Below, one piece after another: positions 42,692 to 51,575 of a stretch of 64,000 nucleotides of DNA (within the stretch, counting starts at the first letter, position 1; each line of letters begins with the position of its first letter). The stretch spans positions 2,170,001 through 2,234,000 of the forward strand of contig NZ_QKNW01000001.1 of the NCBI RefSeq assembly GCF_009663395.1, read 5' to 3'. The stretch comes from Halosegnis longus. GTDB lineage: Archaea > Halobacteriota > Halobacteria > Halobacteriales > Haloarculaceae. Under the pieces are notes generated by a model. It did not search any database. It was not told where the DNA came from and saw nothing but the letters and a program-made list of their open reading frames with translations. Both the position numbers and the translations under genes were made by a program.

Positions 42692-42725
42692 ACCGTCGGG
42701 TCGGCCGGGGGCGAGAAAAGCCCCG

Positions 42726-42977
42726 CTACTGGAGGTCGGGGAGCGAGAGAATGCCTTCCTTCAGCGCGACGTACACCTTCTTCTCGTTGTCCATCTCGTC
42801 CCACTCCTCGGGGCGGTCCTCCTCGGGGACCTCCTCGACTTTGTCGAGTAAGTCGGTCCGGATGTAGTGGTCGAAGCCGCAGTCGTTCTCACACGAGCGA
42901 ACGATGGAGGGGACGCGGAACTCCCGCTCGACGGTGTTTTGACACTCCGGGCAGACGTACTCGTAGCTCCGGGTCAC
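42726..42977 (-). CDS. Small zinc-ribbon protein
   Basis: An 83-residue protein with CPECQ (Cys9, Cys12) and CENDCGFDHYI (two more Cys near residues 29 and 33), a zinc ribbon, then an acidic C-terminal helix (EVPEEDRPEEWDEMDNEKKVY). Conserved in haloarchaea as far as I can judge, function unknown. It sits between Nudix and the second TFB, on the same strand. Confidence 0.7.
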   Translation of the reverse strand: MTRSYEYVCPECQNTVEREFRVPSIVRSCENDCGFDHYIRTDLLDKVEEVPEEDRPEEWDEMDNEKKVYVALKEGILSLPDLQ

Positions 42978-43017
42978 ACCGGCCGTACGGGACGCAACTG
43001 GAAAAACGACTCTCTCC

Positions 43018-43998
43018 TCAGGTCGTGATGCCGTCTTCCGCCTCCAGCAGCTCGTGGTAGCGGTTGCGGATGGTGACCTCGGAGATGTTCGCCACCTCGC
43101 TCACGTCCGACTGTGTCACCTTCTCGTTGGTGAGCAGCGAGGCGGCATACACCGACGCCGCGGCGAGCCCGACCGGTGACTTGCCGGAGTGGATGCCGGC
43201 CTGCTTCGCGCTCTTCAGGAGCTGGCGGGCGCGGCGCTCGGATTCGTCCGAGAGGTCGAGGTCGGAGGCGAACCGAGGGACGTAGCTCTCGGGGTCGGCG
43301 GGGGCGACCTCCAGGCCGAGTTCGCGCACGACGTAGCGGTAGGTGCGCGCGATTTCGTCCTTCTCGACCCGGGAGACCTGCGTAATCTCGTCCAGCGACC
43401 GGGGCGTCCCGGCCTGTCGCGCGGCGGCGTAGAGACTCGACGTGGCGACGCCCTCGATGGAGCGGCCGGGCAGGAGATTCTCGTTGAGCGCGCGGCGATA
43501 GATGACGGATGCCGTTTCACGGACGTTTTCGGGGAGACCGAGGGCGCTTGCCATGCGGTCGATTTCACCGAGCGCCTGCTTGAGGTTGCGCTCCTTGGAG
43601 TCGCGGGTGCGGAACCGCTCGTTCCAGGTGCGGAGCCGCTGCATCTTCTGGCGCTGGCGGTTGGACAGGGAGTTGCCGTAGGCGTCTTTGTCCTGCCAGC
43701 CGATGTTCGTCGACAGCCCCTTGTCGTGCATCATGTTCGTCGTCGGTGCGCCGACGCGGGACTTCTCGTCTTTCTCGGCGGAATCGAACGCACGCCACTC
43801 CGGGCCGCGGTCGATGCTGTCCTCCTCGATGACGAGCCCGCAGTCCTCACAGACAGTCTCGCCGTGCTCGGTGTCGGTCGCGAGCGAACCGCCACACTCC
43901 GGGCAGGTCACCTCGTCGACGGACTCGGCTTCGGATTCGTCTTCGGTTGTTTCGTCGTCCGTGCGAGCGCGCTGGAGTCTGCGTACGTTGTCTGACAT
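43018..43998 (-). CDS. tfb: Transcription initiation factor IIB (TFB), second copy
   Basis: A 326-residue TFB. Zinc ribbon CPECGGSLATDTEHG...CEDCGL near 30-50, then the GPEWRAFDSAEKD and [10 protein letters not shown] segments, and two cyclin repeats with the YAAAR and YAASLL signatures. Overall very similar to the TFB at 8552 but with an acidic N-terminal tail (ETTEDESEAESVDEV) that the other lacks in this form. A TATA-like ATATAAGT near 44042-44050 lies on the minus strand about 45 nt before the ATG. Confidence 0.95.
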   Translation of the reverse strand: MSDNVRRLQRARTDDETTEDESEAESVDEVTCPECGGSLATDTEHGETVCEDCGLVIEEDSIDRGPEWRAFDSAEKDEKSRVGAPTTNMMHDKGLSTNIGWQDKDAYGNSLSNRQRQKMQRLRTWNERFRTRDSKERNLKQALGEIDRMASALGLPENVRETASVIYRRALNENLLPGRSIEGVATSSLYAAARQAGTPRSLDEITQVSRVEKDEIARTYRYVVRELGLEVAPADPESYVPRFASDLDLSDESERRARQLLKSAKQAGIHSGKSPVGLAAASVYAASLLTNEKVTQSDVSEVANISEVTIRNRYHELLEAEDGITT

Positions 43999-44146
43999 GA
44001 TTGTGGGAAACAGCCGCGCTGGTAGAACGAATCTACTCAACACTTATATTCGTGCGACAGCCACATAAGTCTCCCCCCGAACCGAGTCGTTTTCCGGTTC
44101 TCGGCCGCTCCGAAACGCTTACTGCCGGTCGTCGGAACCTTCGCAC

Positions 44147-44413
44147 ATGGTCGACCACGACGCGGTCACACACGTCGCCTCGCTCGCGCGTGTGAACCTC
44201 GACGACGAGGAAGTCGAGCAGTTCGCCGCCCAGTTCGACGACATCCTCTCGTACTTCGAGACGCTGGATTCGGTTCCCGAAGTCGAGAGCGACGAGGAGC
44301 TGGAGAACGTCTTCCGCCCCGACGAGGTGCGCGACGGTCTCACGCAGGAGGAGGCACTCCAGAACGCCCCCGAGACCGAGGACGGCTACTTCAAGGGACC
44401 GACCGTCTCATGA
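44147..44413 (+). CDS. gatC: Aspartyl/glutamyl-tRNA amidotransferase subunit GatC
   Basis: An 88-residue GatC, the linker subunit that wraps GatA and GatB in the transamidase that converts misacylated Glu-tRNA(Gln) or Asp-tRNA(Asn). Typical features: VTHVASLARVNLDDEEVEQF near 8-27, FDDILSYFETLD, and the C-terminal PETEDGYFKGPTVS. The stop overlaps the gatA ATG by 4 bp, so translation is coupled. gatB is not in this window. Confidence 0.93.
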   Translation: MVDHDAVTHVASLARVNLDDEEVEQFAAQFDDILSYFETLDSVPEVESDEELENVFRPDEVRDGLTQEEALQNAPETEDGYFKGPTVS

Positions 44414-45675
44414 GCGAGACGAACGCCTTCATCACCCGCACGGACATCGAGAGCGACGAGTCCGGCCCGCTCGACGGCAAGACCGTCGCCGTCAAGGACA
44501 ACATCTCGACGAAGGGCGTCCGCACCACCTGCGGCTCCGCCATGCTCGACGAGTACGTCCCGCCGTACGACGCGACCGTCGTCTCCGAGCTCAAGGACGC
44601 GGGCGCGACCATCGTCGGGAAGACGAACATGGACGAGTTCGGGATGGGCACCACGACCGAGACCTCGGCGTTCGGTGCGACCGAGAACCCCGCCGCGCCG
44701 GGGCGCGTTCCCGGCGGCTCCTCCGGTGGCTCTGCTGCGGCCGTCGCCGCCGGCGAGGCCGACCTCGCGCTCGGCTCCGACACCGGCGGCTCCGTGCGCT
44801 GTCCCGCCGCCTTCTGTGGCGTCGTCGGCATCAAGCCCACCTATGGGCTGGTCTCCCGGTACGGGTTGGTCGCGTACGCCAACTCGCTCGAACAGATTGG
44901 CCCCATCGCGCCGACAGTCGAGTCGGCCGCACAGCTGCTCGAGGTCATCGCCGGCGACGACCCCCACGACGCGACCACCCGCGAGACCGACACCACCTAC
45001 GCCGACGCCGCCGACGGCGACGTGGACGGACTCACGGTCGGTGTGCCGACCGAACTCATCGAGGGCGCGGACGACGCCGTCGTCGAACAGTTCGAGGCGA
45101 CGCTCGACTCCCTGCGCGAGCAGGGGGCCGAGACCGTCGAGGTGTCGCTGCCGTCCGTCGAGACCGCCGTGCAGGCGTACTACGTCATCGCGATGAGCGA
45201 GGCCTCCTCGAATCTCGCGCGCTTCGACGGCGTGCGCTACGGGCCCGACGCCGAGGTCGAGGGGAACTGGAACGACTCCTTCGCCGCCGTCCGCGAGGAG
45301 GGCTTCGGCGAGGAGGTCAAACGGCGCATCCTGCTGGGGACGTACGCGCTCTCTGCCGGCTACCACGACAAGTACTACAAGAAGGCACAGGACGCTCGCG
45401 CGTGGGTCCGACAGGACTTCGCCGAGGCGTTCGAGTCCGCCGACGTCATCGCGTCGCCGACGATGCCCGTCGCCCCGTTCGAGCGCGGCGAGAGCCTGGA
45501 CGACCCGCTCCAGATGTACCTCGCCGACGCGAACACCGTCCCGGCGAATCTCGCGAACCTCCCGGCCATCTCCGTCCCGGCCGGCGAAACCGACGAAGGG
45601 CCGGTCGGACTCCAGCTCGTCGGCGAGGCGTTCGACGAGCGGACGATTATCCGCGCCGCGAGCGCCGCCGAGTAG
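44410..45675 (+). CDS. gatA: Aspartyl/glutamyl-tRNA amidotransferase subunit GatA
   Basis: The 421-residue amidase that supplies ammonia. It carries the amidase-signature catalytic triad Lys (VAVKDNI near residue 33), Ser (GSDTGGSVR region) and Ser in GGSSGGSAAAVAAG near 100-114. Length is somewhat short against the usual 460-490 but shows no gap in the core. Confidence 0.93.
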   Translation: MSETNAFITRTDIESDESGPLDGKTVAVKDNISTKGVRTTCGSAMLDEYVPPYDATVVSELKDAGATIVGKTNMDEFGMGTTTETSAFGATENPAAPGRVPGGSSGGSAAAVAAGEADLALGSDTGGSVRCPAAFCGVVGIKPTYGLVSRYGLVAYANSLEQIGPIAPTVESAAQLLEVIAGDDPHDATTRETDTTYADAADGDVDGLTVGVPTELIEGADDAVVEQFEATLDSLREQGAETVEVSLPSVETAVQAYYVIAMSEASSNLARFDGVRYGPDAEVEGNWNDSFAAVREEGFGEEVKRRILLGTYALSAGYHDKYYKKAQDARAWVRQDFAEAFESADVIASPTMPVAPFERGESLDDPLQMYLADANTVPANLANLPAISVPAGETDEGPVGLQLVGEAFDERTIIRAASAAE

Positions 45676-45684
45676 CGTCCCCGG

Positions 45685-45912
45685 TTACTCCGTTCGCACG
45701 TCGTCCGCGGATTCGGCTCTCGCCTGTCCGTGGGTGTGGTGATAAAACCGGATGACGGACGTGTCTCCGCGCGTCCCCGGCTCGAAACAGACCCGGCGGT
45801 AGCGCTCGTTGTCCAAGAGATTCACCATCAGTCCCGACTCGTGGACGGACACCGAGTCGTACACCGTCTCACAGACCGGACACCTCGCGGGTGGCTCCTC
45901 GCGCGTGGCCAT
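45685..45912 (-). CDS. Small Cys-containing hypothetical protein
   Basis: 75 residues with a CPVC pair near the start and a third Cys near residue 42, plus FYHHTHGQARAE. A possible zinc site but not a full ribbon. No family recognised. Convergent with gatA and 38 bp from the next gene on the same strand. Confidence 0.5.
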   Translation of the reverse strand: MATREEPPARCPVCETVYDSVSVHESGLMVNLLDNERYRRVCFEPGTRGDTSVIRFYHHTHGQARAESADDVRTE

Positions 45913-45949
45913 ACAGGAACGAGGGGCTGCGTCCGTATTGGTTTAGCTC

Positions 45950-46465
45950 TTACTCCCCCTCGTGGAGGGTCGCCAGAATCTCGGGGTCCGTACGGAACTT
46001 CAACACGTTGTGGATGACGCTGTTTCTGATGTTGGCAATCACGTCGCCGTGGCGCTTGTAACACTCGTGAATCCAGTAGGACTCGTCCGGTCGCGTCGGG
46101 AACATCATCACCGACTTCCACTGGTACTCCCCGTCAGAGAGGAAATAAAAGAGCGTGTTCGGCGAGTCGCGGATGTACTCCATCGCCTCGCGCCACCCCT
46201 CGTCGAAGTTCTCCGTGTTGAACTTGAACTCGAACAACCCGAACACGAAGTACTCCTCGTTGGGGATGACGGCCTCACGGAAGACGCCCTGTTCGCGCAT
46301 CCCGCGAATCGACTCCGAGACGGTGACGTGGCTCACCTCGATGCCGTGTTTCTCATCGAGGATGCGCGCCAGGTCGCGTGAACTCAACTGGGTGTCGCGC
46401 GACAGCTCACGCAGGATGAGCACGTCGCGTTCCTTGAACTCCCACTCCGGTGGTTCGTCGCTCAT
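45950..46465 (-). CDS. Winged-helix transcriptional regulator
   Basis: A 171-residue protein. Residues 10-60 form a winged helix of the Lrp/AsnC or MarR type (KERDVLILRELSRDTQLSSRDLARILDE, then VSHVTVSESIRGMREQGV). The C-terminal 100 residues have strands such as YFVFGLFEFKF and a WKSVMMFPT segment that could be an effector domain, but it does not look like a RAM domain. Function of target unknown. The ATG at 46465 is chosen; a GTG 6 bp earlier is also possible. Confidence 0.72.
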   Translation of the reverse strand: MSDEPPEWEFKERDVLILRELSRDTQLSSRDLARILDEKHGIEVSHVTVSESIRGMREQGVFREAVIPNEEYFVFGLFEFKFNTENFDEGWREAMEYIRDSPNTLFYFLSDGEYQWKSVMMFPTRPDESYWIHECYKRHGDVIANIRNSVIHNVLKFRTDPEILATLHEGE

Positions 46466-46502
46466 ACCCACCCCTCGCCGTCGGCAGGGCTATCCGTTTC
46501 GG

Positions 46503-47345
46503 TCACGGTTCGAGGAACGCGTCGAGCTCACTCGCGAACGTCTCCGCGCGGTCTTCCGGCACCCAGTGGAACGCGTCGTCGAGCCGAATCATCTCGCCGC
46601 CGACGTCCTCGACGAGTCGCTCCCCGTACTCGACCTGCTGCATCTGGTCGGCTTCCGCCCACAGACACAGCAAGTCGGCCGTAATCGCCTCGTAGTCGAT
46701 TTCCGTCGTGTGGTTCGTGTTCGTCGCGACCGCGGCCCGCGCGAGCGCGCGCTTGCCGCCGTCGCGCTCTAGCCACGGGTACTTCATGCCGGCGACGAAG
46801 TCGGGGTCGGCCTCGCCGTAGGCCCCGTCCGCGAACGCGAAATCCAGCTTCCCGTCGAGTTCCTCGTCGCTAAAGCCGGCCGTCTTCGGCAGCCCGATGG
46901 TCGAGACGAACTCGACGGGCCAGGAGTCATAACAGACGACGTTCGAGCAGACCAACTGTTCGACGCGGTCCGGCTGGTGGGCGGCAAACCGGAGTGCTGC
47001 CCCGCCGCCGATGTCGTGAGCGACGAGGTGGAACGTTTCGACGTCGAGGGAATCGAGTAGCCCGTCGAGCGCCTGCTCCTGTGCGCGAATCGAGCGGTCG
47101 AACCCCTCGCCGTTCTCGCTGTTGCCGTAGCCGACCATGTCGGGGACGATGACGCGGAACTCCCCGGCGAGTTCGGGGGCGACCTTCGCCCACAGATACC
47201 CCCAGGTCGGAACGCCGTGCATGAACACGACCGGGGTCGCGTCGGCCGGACCGTCCTCGTAGTAGGCCATCTCCACGTCGTGTCCGTCCACGTCGACCGT
47301 GGCCGACGACTGCGCGTCGGTCCACTCGGTGTGTGTCAGTGACAT
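46503..47345 (-). CDS. Alpha/beta hydrolase of the haloalkane-dehalogenase/epoxide-hydrolase type
   Basis: A 280-residue alpha/beta hydrolase. The oxyanion region is HGVPTWGYLW near residues 43-52 (the HGXPTW pattern of haloalkane dehalogenases), the nucleophile is Asp in AHDIGGGAA near 110 rather than Ser, and the catalytic His is in FHWVPED near 256-262. An Asp nucleophile means dehalogenation or epoxide hydrolysis. The Trp after the oxyanion His supports a halide-binding pocket, but the second Trp/Asn is not obvious. Native substrate unknown. Confidence 0.75.
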   Translation of the reverse strand: MSLTHTEWTDAQSSATVDVDGHDVEMAYYEDGPADATPVVFMHGVPTWGYLWAKVAPELAGEFRVIVPDMVGYGNSENGEGFDRSIRAQEQALDGLLDSLDVETFHLVAHDIGGGAALRFAAHQPDRVEQLVCSNVVCYDSWPVEFVSTIGLPKTAGFSDEELDGKLDFAFADGAYGEADPDFVAGMKYPWLERDGGKRALARAAVATNTNHTTEIDYEAITADLLCLWAEADQMQQVEYGERLVEDVGGEMIRLDDAFHWVPEDRAETFASELDAFLEP

Positions 47346-47454
47346 ACTCGGGCGTTCCAGCGGGGAGTACAAATATGCGACGCTCACCGTGACGGAAATC
47401 GAGGGATGGCAGTCGCTCGCGGCGGATGAAAAAACGGAGGAGTCGGTGGCCGGA

Positions 47455-48624
47455 TTAGAGGAGGCGGTCGGAGATGATGTTCTTCTGAATCTCCGAGGTC
47501 CCCTCGTAGATCTTCGTAATCCGGGCGTCGCGGTAGTAGCGCTCGACCGGGTGGTCGGTCACGTAGCCCGCGCCACCGTGGACCTGGATCGCGTCGTCTG
47601 CGACCTCGACGGCGTTCTCGGAGGCGAAGTACTTCGCCATGGACGCCAGCTTGACGGCCTCGTCGTCCTTACCGGCGGCGACCTGACTCGCCGCGCGGTA
47701 GGTGAGCGAGCGTGCGGCCTCGACCTTCGTCGCCATGTCGGCGATCTTGTGGCTGACGGCCTGGAACTCGCTGATCTTCTGGCCGAACTGCTCGCGCTCG
47801 CCGGCGTAGTCGATGGAGGCGTCGAGGGCAGCCTGTGCCGCGCCGACGGCCTGTGCTGCGACGCTCGCGCGACCGGACGCGAAGAAGTCCATCAGCTGGT
47901 AGAAGCCCTTGTCCACCTCGCCGATGATGTTCTCTTCGGGGACGCGCACGTCGTTGAGCTGGAGCTCCGCGAGGTCCGAGGCGCGGATACCGAGCTTGTT
48001 GTCGATCTTGTTCGACGAGAAGCCGTCGCGGTCGCTCTCGACGAGAATCGCGGAGATGCCGCGGTGGCCCTCGTCGGGCGTCGTCTTCGCCATCAGGACG
48101 CCCACGTCGGCGATGGTGCCGTTCGTGATCCACGTCTTGTTGCCGTTGATGACGTACTCGTCGCCGTCTTTCTCTGCGACCGTCTCGATGCCCGCGACGT
48201 TCGAGCCGTGTGCCGGCTCCGAAATCGCGGAGAAGGACGCGGCCTCACCTGCGGTGATCTTCGGGAGCCACTCCTCTTTCATCCACTCGTCGCCGTACTC
48301 CAGAATCATCGACGTACCGAAGCCGGCCGAGCCGATTGCGCTGCCGATGCCGGGGTCGGCTCGCCACAGCTCCTCCGTCACGATGGTCCGCGAGATGGGG
48401 TCCATCCCAGCGCCACCGTACTCCTCGGGGATTGAGGGTGCGACGAAGTCGTAGTCTGCTGCGAGCTTGCGCAGCTCCAGCGGGTACTCGTGGCTCTCGT
48501 CGTGTTCCTGTGCGACCGGCTTGATCTCCTCCTCGCCGAACTCGCGCACGGCACGGCGCACGGCCTCGTGTGCACCGTCGAGCAGGAACCGCTCCTGACC
48601 GCTTTCCGCCATTTGTGATGCCAT
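47455..48624 (-). CDS. Acyl-CoA dehydrogenase, second type
   Basis: A 389-residue FAD enzyme, distinct from the one at 31948. It has the SAISEPAHGSNVAGIETV core, TWITNG, the RASVAAQAVGAAQAALD helix and the catalytic Glu in IYEGTSEIQKNIISDRLL near the C-terminus. Followed on the same strand by nothing close; the enoyl-CoA hydratase at 48686 lies upstream of it (62 bp). A loose TTACA/TGTAA pair sits before its start. Confidence 0.88.
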   Translation of the reverse strand: MASQMAESGQERFLLDGAHEAVRRAVREFGEEEIKPVAQEHDESHEYPLELRKLAADYDFVAPSIPEEYGGAGMDPISRTIVTEELWRADPGIGSAIGSAGFGTSMILEYGDEWMKEEWLPKITAGEAASFSAISEPAHGSNVAGIETVAEKDGDEYVINGNKTWITNGTIADVGVLMAKTTPDEGHRGISAILVESDRDGFSSNKIDNKLGIRASDLAELQLNDVRVPEENIIGEVDKGFYQLMDFFASGRASVAAQAVGAAQAALDASIDYAGEREQFGQKISEFQAVSHKIADMATKVEAARSLTYRAASQVAAGKDDEAVKLASMAKYFASENAVEVADDAIQVHGGAGYVTDHPVERYYRDARITKIYEGTSEIQKNIISDRLL

Positions 48625-48685
48625 ACCTCTGTTACAGGATTACGATGTAAAAGATGTTCCGGGCGAAGCCGAACGTCGTTAGCTT

Positions 48686-49477
48686 CTATCGCCCCTCGAA
48701 CTCCGGTTCGCGCGACTCCATGAACGCCGCCGTCCCCTCGGCGTGGTCGTGGGTCTCGAACACCGCCGCCTGGTTCGTCGCCTCGTTGTCCTGTGCGGCC
48801 TTCAGATCCAGCGAGAACCCCTGCACGATGGACTGTTTCGAGGTCTCGAGCGCGACCGTCGGCCCGTCCGCGATGGTCTCGATGAACGCGTCCGCCTGCT
48901 CCTCGAACGACTCGTACACGTGGTTGAACAGTCCCAGGTCGCTCGCGCGCTCGGGTTCGACGAGCTCACCGGTGAAGACGAGCTCCTTTGCCGTGCTCTC
49001 TCCGACGATGCGCGGGAGCAGATACGACGTGCCGGTGTCGACCGCGAGTCCCACCTGCTTGAATCCGAAGCTGATGCGCGCTCGCTCGCTCGCGACCACA
49101 CAGTCACACGCGATAGCCAGATTCGCGCCGGCACCGAACGCGACCCCGTCGAGCTTCGCGACCGTCGGCGTCCGGAACTCGTACACCCGGCGAATCACGC
49201 GCGAGGTGTCGTCCTGGATGTGCCGCACCACGTCGTGCAGCTGCTGTTCGTCGTCAGATTGCCCGGCCATGGAACTCACGTCGCCGCCGGCACAGAAGGT
49301 CCCCTCCGCGCCGGTCAAGACGAGACACCGCACGTCGTCGCGGCCTTCGAGGTCGTCGAGGGCGTCGAGGATGCCGTTCGACACCTCGTCGCTCAAGGCG
49401 TTGCGCCGCTCCGGGCGGTTCAGGGTCACTGTTGCGACGCCGTCCGATACGTCCACGAGGACTGCTTCGTCACTCAT
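48686..49477 (-). CDS. Enoyl-CoA hydratase/isomerase family protein
   Basis: A 263-residue crotonase with FCAGGDVSSMAG near residues 60-71 and KLDGVAFGAGANLAIACD near 100-117; the first Glu is replaced in the usual place by a Gly/Ala-rich run, and the hydratase Glu pair is not certain, so isomerase or hydratase is open. In one likely transcript with the acyl-CoA dehydrogenase downstream, giving two consecutive beta-oxidation steps. Confidence 0.82.
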   Translation of the reverse strand: MSDEAVLVDVSDGVATVTLNRPERRNALSDEVSNGILDALDDLEGRDDVRCLVLTGAEGTFCAGGDVSSMAGQSDDEQQLHDVVRHIQDDTSRVIRRVYEFRTPTVAKLDGVAFGAGANLAIACDCVVASERARISFGFKQVGLAVDTGTSYLLPRIVGESTAKELVFTGELVEPERASDLGLFNHVYESFEEQADAFIETIADGPTVALETSKQSIVQGFSLDLKAAQDNEATNQAAVFETHDHAEGTAAFMESREPEFEGR

Positions 49478-49567
49478 ACTCGCAGATGCGAGCCTGCCGT
49501 TGTAAAGTTATCCCGCCGAGGAGCTTCCACTGTTAGCCCCATCGAATCCGGGGCAGGCTCACCGGCG

Positions 49568-49655
49568 TGGCCCGGTTCGGCCGAGCCGGACTACCTCCAC
49601 TGATATAGCCCGGTCTGTCCGAGCCGGGCTAACTCCATTGGTCCAGTCCGGTCTG
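49568..49655. repeat. 38-bp-period imperfect tandem repeat across the fen1 3' end
   Basis: Units begin at 49568, 49606 and 49644, each with a TAGCCCGG-like start and a CTCCACTG or CTCCATTG motif before it; a looser relative TTAGCCCCATCG begins at 49543. The middle unit folds as TAGCCCGG (49606-49613) with CCGGGCTA (49624-49631), whose end is the fen1 stop codon. The innermost unit codes for the last residues of fen1 (QTGLDQW). Confidence 0.6.
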
Positions 49656-50612
49656 GACGAGTGACTCTTCGATGCGCTCGAAGCCGCGTGCCACCTCGTC
49701 GGCCGGCACCTCCCACTCCTCGGTGACGTACGCGCGGGCCGCGTCCATGTCGGGGTTGATGTCCGTGTCGAACGCTGCGTCGTCGGTCACGTCCGGGTGC
49801 AAGAACAGCTCCCGGATGAGTTCGGCCCCGTCGATGTAGGCGTCGCGAGCGTCGAGTGCTCCCCACAGGTCGCCGTGCTCGCGCACCAGCTTCACGGCCG
49901 TCTTCGGGCCGACGCCGTCGACTCCGTCGTTGAAGTCCGTCCCCATCAGCAGCGCGACGTCGACCAACTGCTCCCACGTCAGGTCGTGCTCGGCGAGCGT
50001 CGCCTCGAAGTCCATCAGCTCGGGATTCCCCTTCGAGGTGAGCTGTCGGAGGGTGTACGGCGCGCCGAGCAAGAGCGCGTCGTAGTCCTCACTGCCCACG
50101 TAGTCGACCTGCCCTTGTCGGGCCATGTGTGCCGCCTGTGCCTCCCCTTCGGCCGGCGCTTCGACAATCGGCACGTCCAGCCGTTCGAGCAGCCCCCGCG
50201 TCGTCTCGTGGATGGTGTCGGTCAGCCGCTGTGTCCGGGATTCGAGCGTGGCGATACGCGCCGAGTCCTCGCCGGACTCCTTTGCTTCCTCCAGTTCGGC
50301 CTCGTAGCGCTCGCGCTGTTCGCGCCGCTCGTTCACCTCGTCGGCCTTCAGTTCCGTGACGCCGCCGTCGAAGACGAACACGGGCGTGATGTCGTGCTCG
50401 AAGAACTTCGGTACCCCCTGGACGACGCCGATGAGGTTCGCCACCTCCTCGCCGTCGGCGGTCGTGTACGCGCCGTCGCGCGTGAACTTCACCGTCGTCG
50501 TCAGATACCGGTACAGCCAGTTGTGCGCGTCGACGGCGACGACGCTGCCCGCGAGGTCGCCGAACTCCACCTCCGAGAGCGCCGCCAGCGAGCGAAGGTC
50601 CGCGTTTCCCAT
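49629..50612 (-). CDS. fen: Flap endonuclease FEN-1
   Basis: Cleaves 5' flaps in Okazaki-fragment processing and repair. The 327-residue protein has active-site acids in [12 protein letters not shown] (Asp near 29), VFVFDGG (about 81), [11 protein letters not shown] (two Glu near 150), GSEDYDALL and [17 protein letters not shown] with the helix-hairpin-helix near 230. The C-terminus ends QTGLDQWS, a PCNA-interaction-like QXXLXXW tail. The start is ATG 50612 (a GTG 6 bp further is also in frame). Confidence 0.93.
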   Translation of the reverse strand: MGNADLRSLAALSEVEFGDLAGSVVAVDAHNWLYRYLTTTVKFTRDGAYTTADGEEVANLIGVVQGVPKFFEHDITPVFVFDGGVTELKADEVNERREQRERYEAELEEAKESGEDSARIATLESRTQRLTDTIHETTRGLLERLDVPIVEAPAEGEAQAAHMARQGQVDYVGSEDYDALLLGAPYTLRQLTSKGNPELMDFEATLAEHDLTWEQLVDVALLMGTDFNDGVDGVGPKTAVKLVREHGDLWGALDARDAYIDGAELIRELFLHPDVTDDAAFDTDINPDMDAARAYVTEEWEVPADEVARGFERIEESLVQTGLDQWS

Positions 50613-50666
50613 ACCCACCGTCGGGTCGCCCGCGGCTTGAAGCTGTCAGTCTGGCGTCGGCGAAAC

Positions 50667-51536
50667 TCAGTTCGCGCGCGTCAGCGCGTCCGTCACCTGC
50701 GCGCGCCGGTCGCGGATAACGCCGAGCGCGGCGCTCGCGTCGGCGACCACGGGGTCCGGCACCGGGAACGACTCGTAGAGATACGAGGGAATCGAGGTCG
50801 TCTCGTCGGTCGTGTGTCTCGACCGGTCCGTGACGACCTGTTCGACGTGTCGCTCGATGGTACCGAACCGCTGCCACCGGGCTTCGAGCGCCGGATACTC
50901 GTCGTCCAGCGGCTCCACGAGCGTGCTCGACTCGGCGACCGGGGCGGTGAGTCGCTGTTCGCTCTCGCGCAACGACTCCGCCTCGGCGTCCATCTCGGCG
51001 AGGAACTGCTCGCGCTGTCTGATGGCGGCGTTCGTCCGGTCGACGAGCACCGACCGGAGGCCCGGGGTGAACGCGTCCGCCTCCGCGAGCGCGCCTCCCG
51101 CGTCCGGCCCCAACTCGGCGCGTGCGTGTTCGATGAGCGTCTCGTCGTAATCCTCCTCGTAGTGGTCGACGGCCATCACCGTCTCGGCGAACGCCTCGCG
51201 AACCGCCGCCAGGCTGTCGTTCGACTGCTGGACCAGCGTTCGCTGTGGTTCGGCCGGCGTCGCCGGCGACTCGGCGGGCGTACTCGACTGGAGATACGCC
51301 TGGAACTCCTTGAACGCCTCTAGCTCCGCGGCGACGCGTCGCCGCTCGCGTCGACACAGCGTCCGCGCGGCGGCGATGTACGAGAAGAGCCCGCCGGCAC
51401 CGACGATACACAGCGTCGCGACGAACAGAAGCTGTAACAGCGCCGCAGTGGTGACCGACCCGTACGGCGTCTGCACGCCCCCGATTTCCGCGACCTCCTG
51501 CACCCCAAATGAGACAGTTGCTCCCGTTCCGACCAT
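50667..51536 (-). CDS. Membrane-anchored helical hypothetical protein
   Basis: A 289-residue protein with one N-terminal membrane helix (about 32-56, LLQLLFVATLCIVGAGGLFS) followed by a long, largely helical, charged region with coiled-coil tendency (ERRRVAAELEAFKEFQAY; REQFLAEMDAEAESLRES). No enzyme motif seen. The layout (short extracellular tail, one helix, long cytoplasmic helices) suggests a scaffold or sensor. Conserved in haloarchaea as far as I can judge. Confidence 0.65.
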   Translation of the reverse strand: MVGTGATVSFGVQEVAEIGGVQTPYGSVTTAALLQLLFVATLCIVGAGGLFSYIAAARTLCRRERRRVAAELEAFKEFQAYLQSSTPAESPATPAEPQRTLVQQSNDSLAAVREAFAETVMAVDHYEEDYDETLIEHARAELGPDAGGALAEADAFTPGLRSVLVDRTNAAIRQREQFLAEMDAEAESLRESEQRLTAPVAESSTLVEPLDDEYPALEARWQRFGTIERHVEQVVTDRSRHTTDETTSIPSYLYESFPVPDPVVADASAALGVIRDRRAQVTDALTRAN

Positions 51537-51575
51537 GATAGCTCATCACACGACCTCACCCTACAAATAGCCACC

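Noticed and set aside
48686-49477. Duplicate of menB
   Set aside because: It lacks the MenB-specific GGWAFCSGGDQ and SYDAGFG motifs and lies in a beta-oxidation pair.
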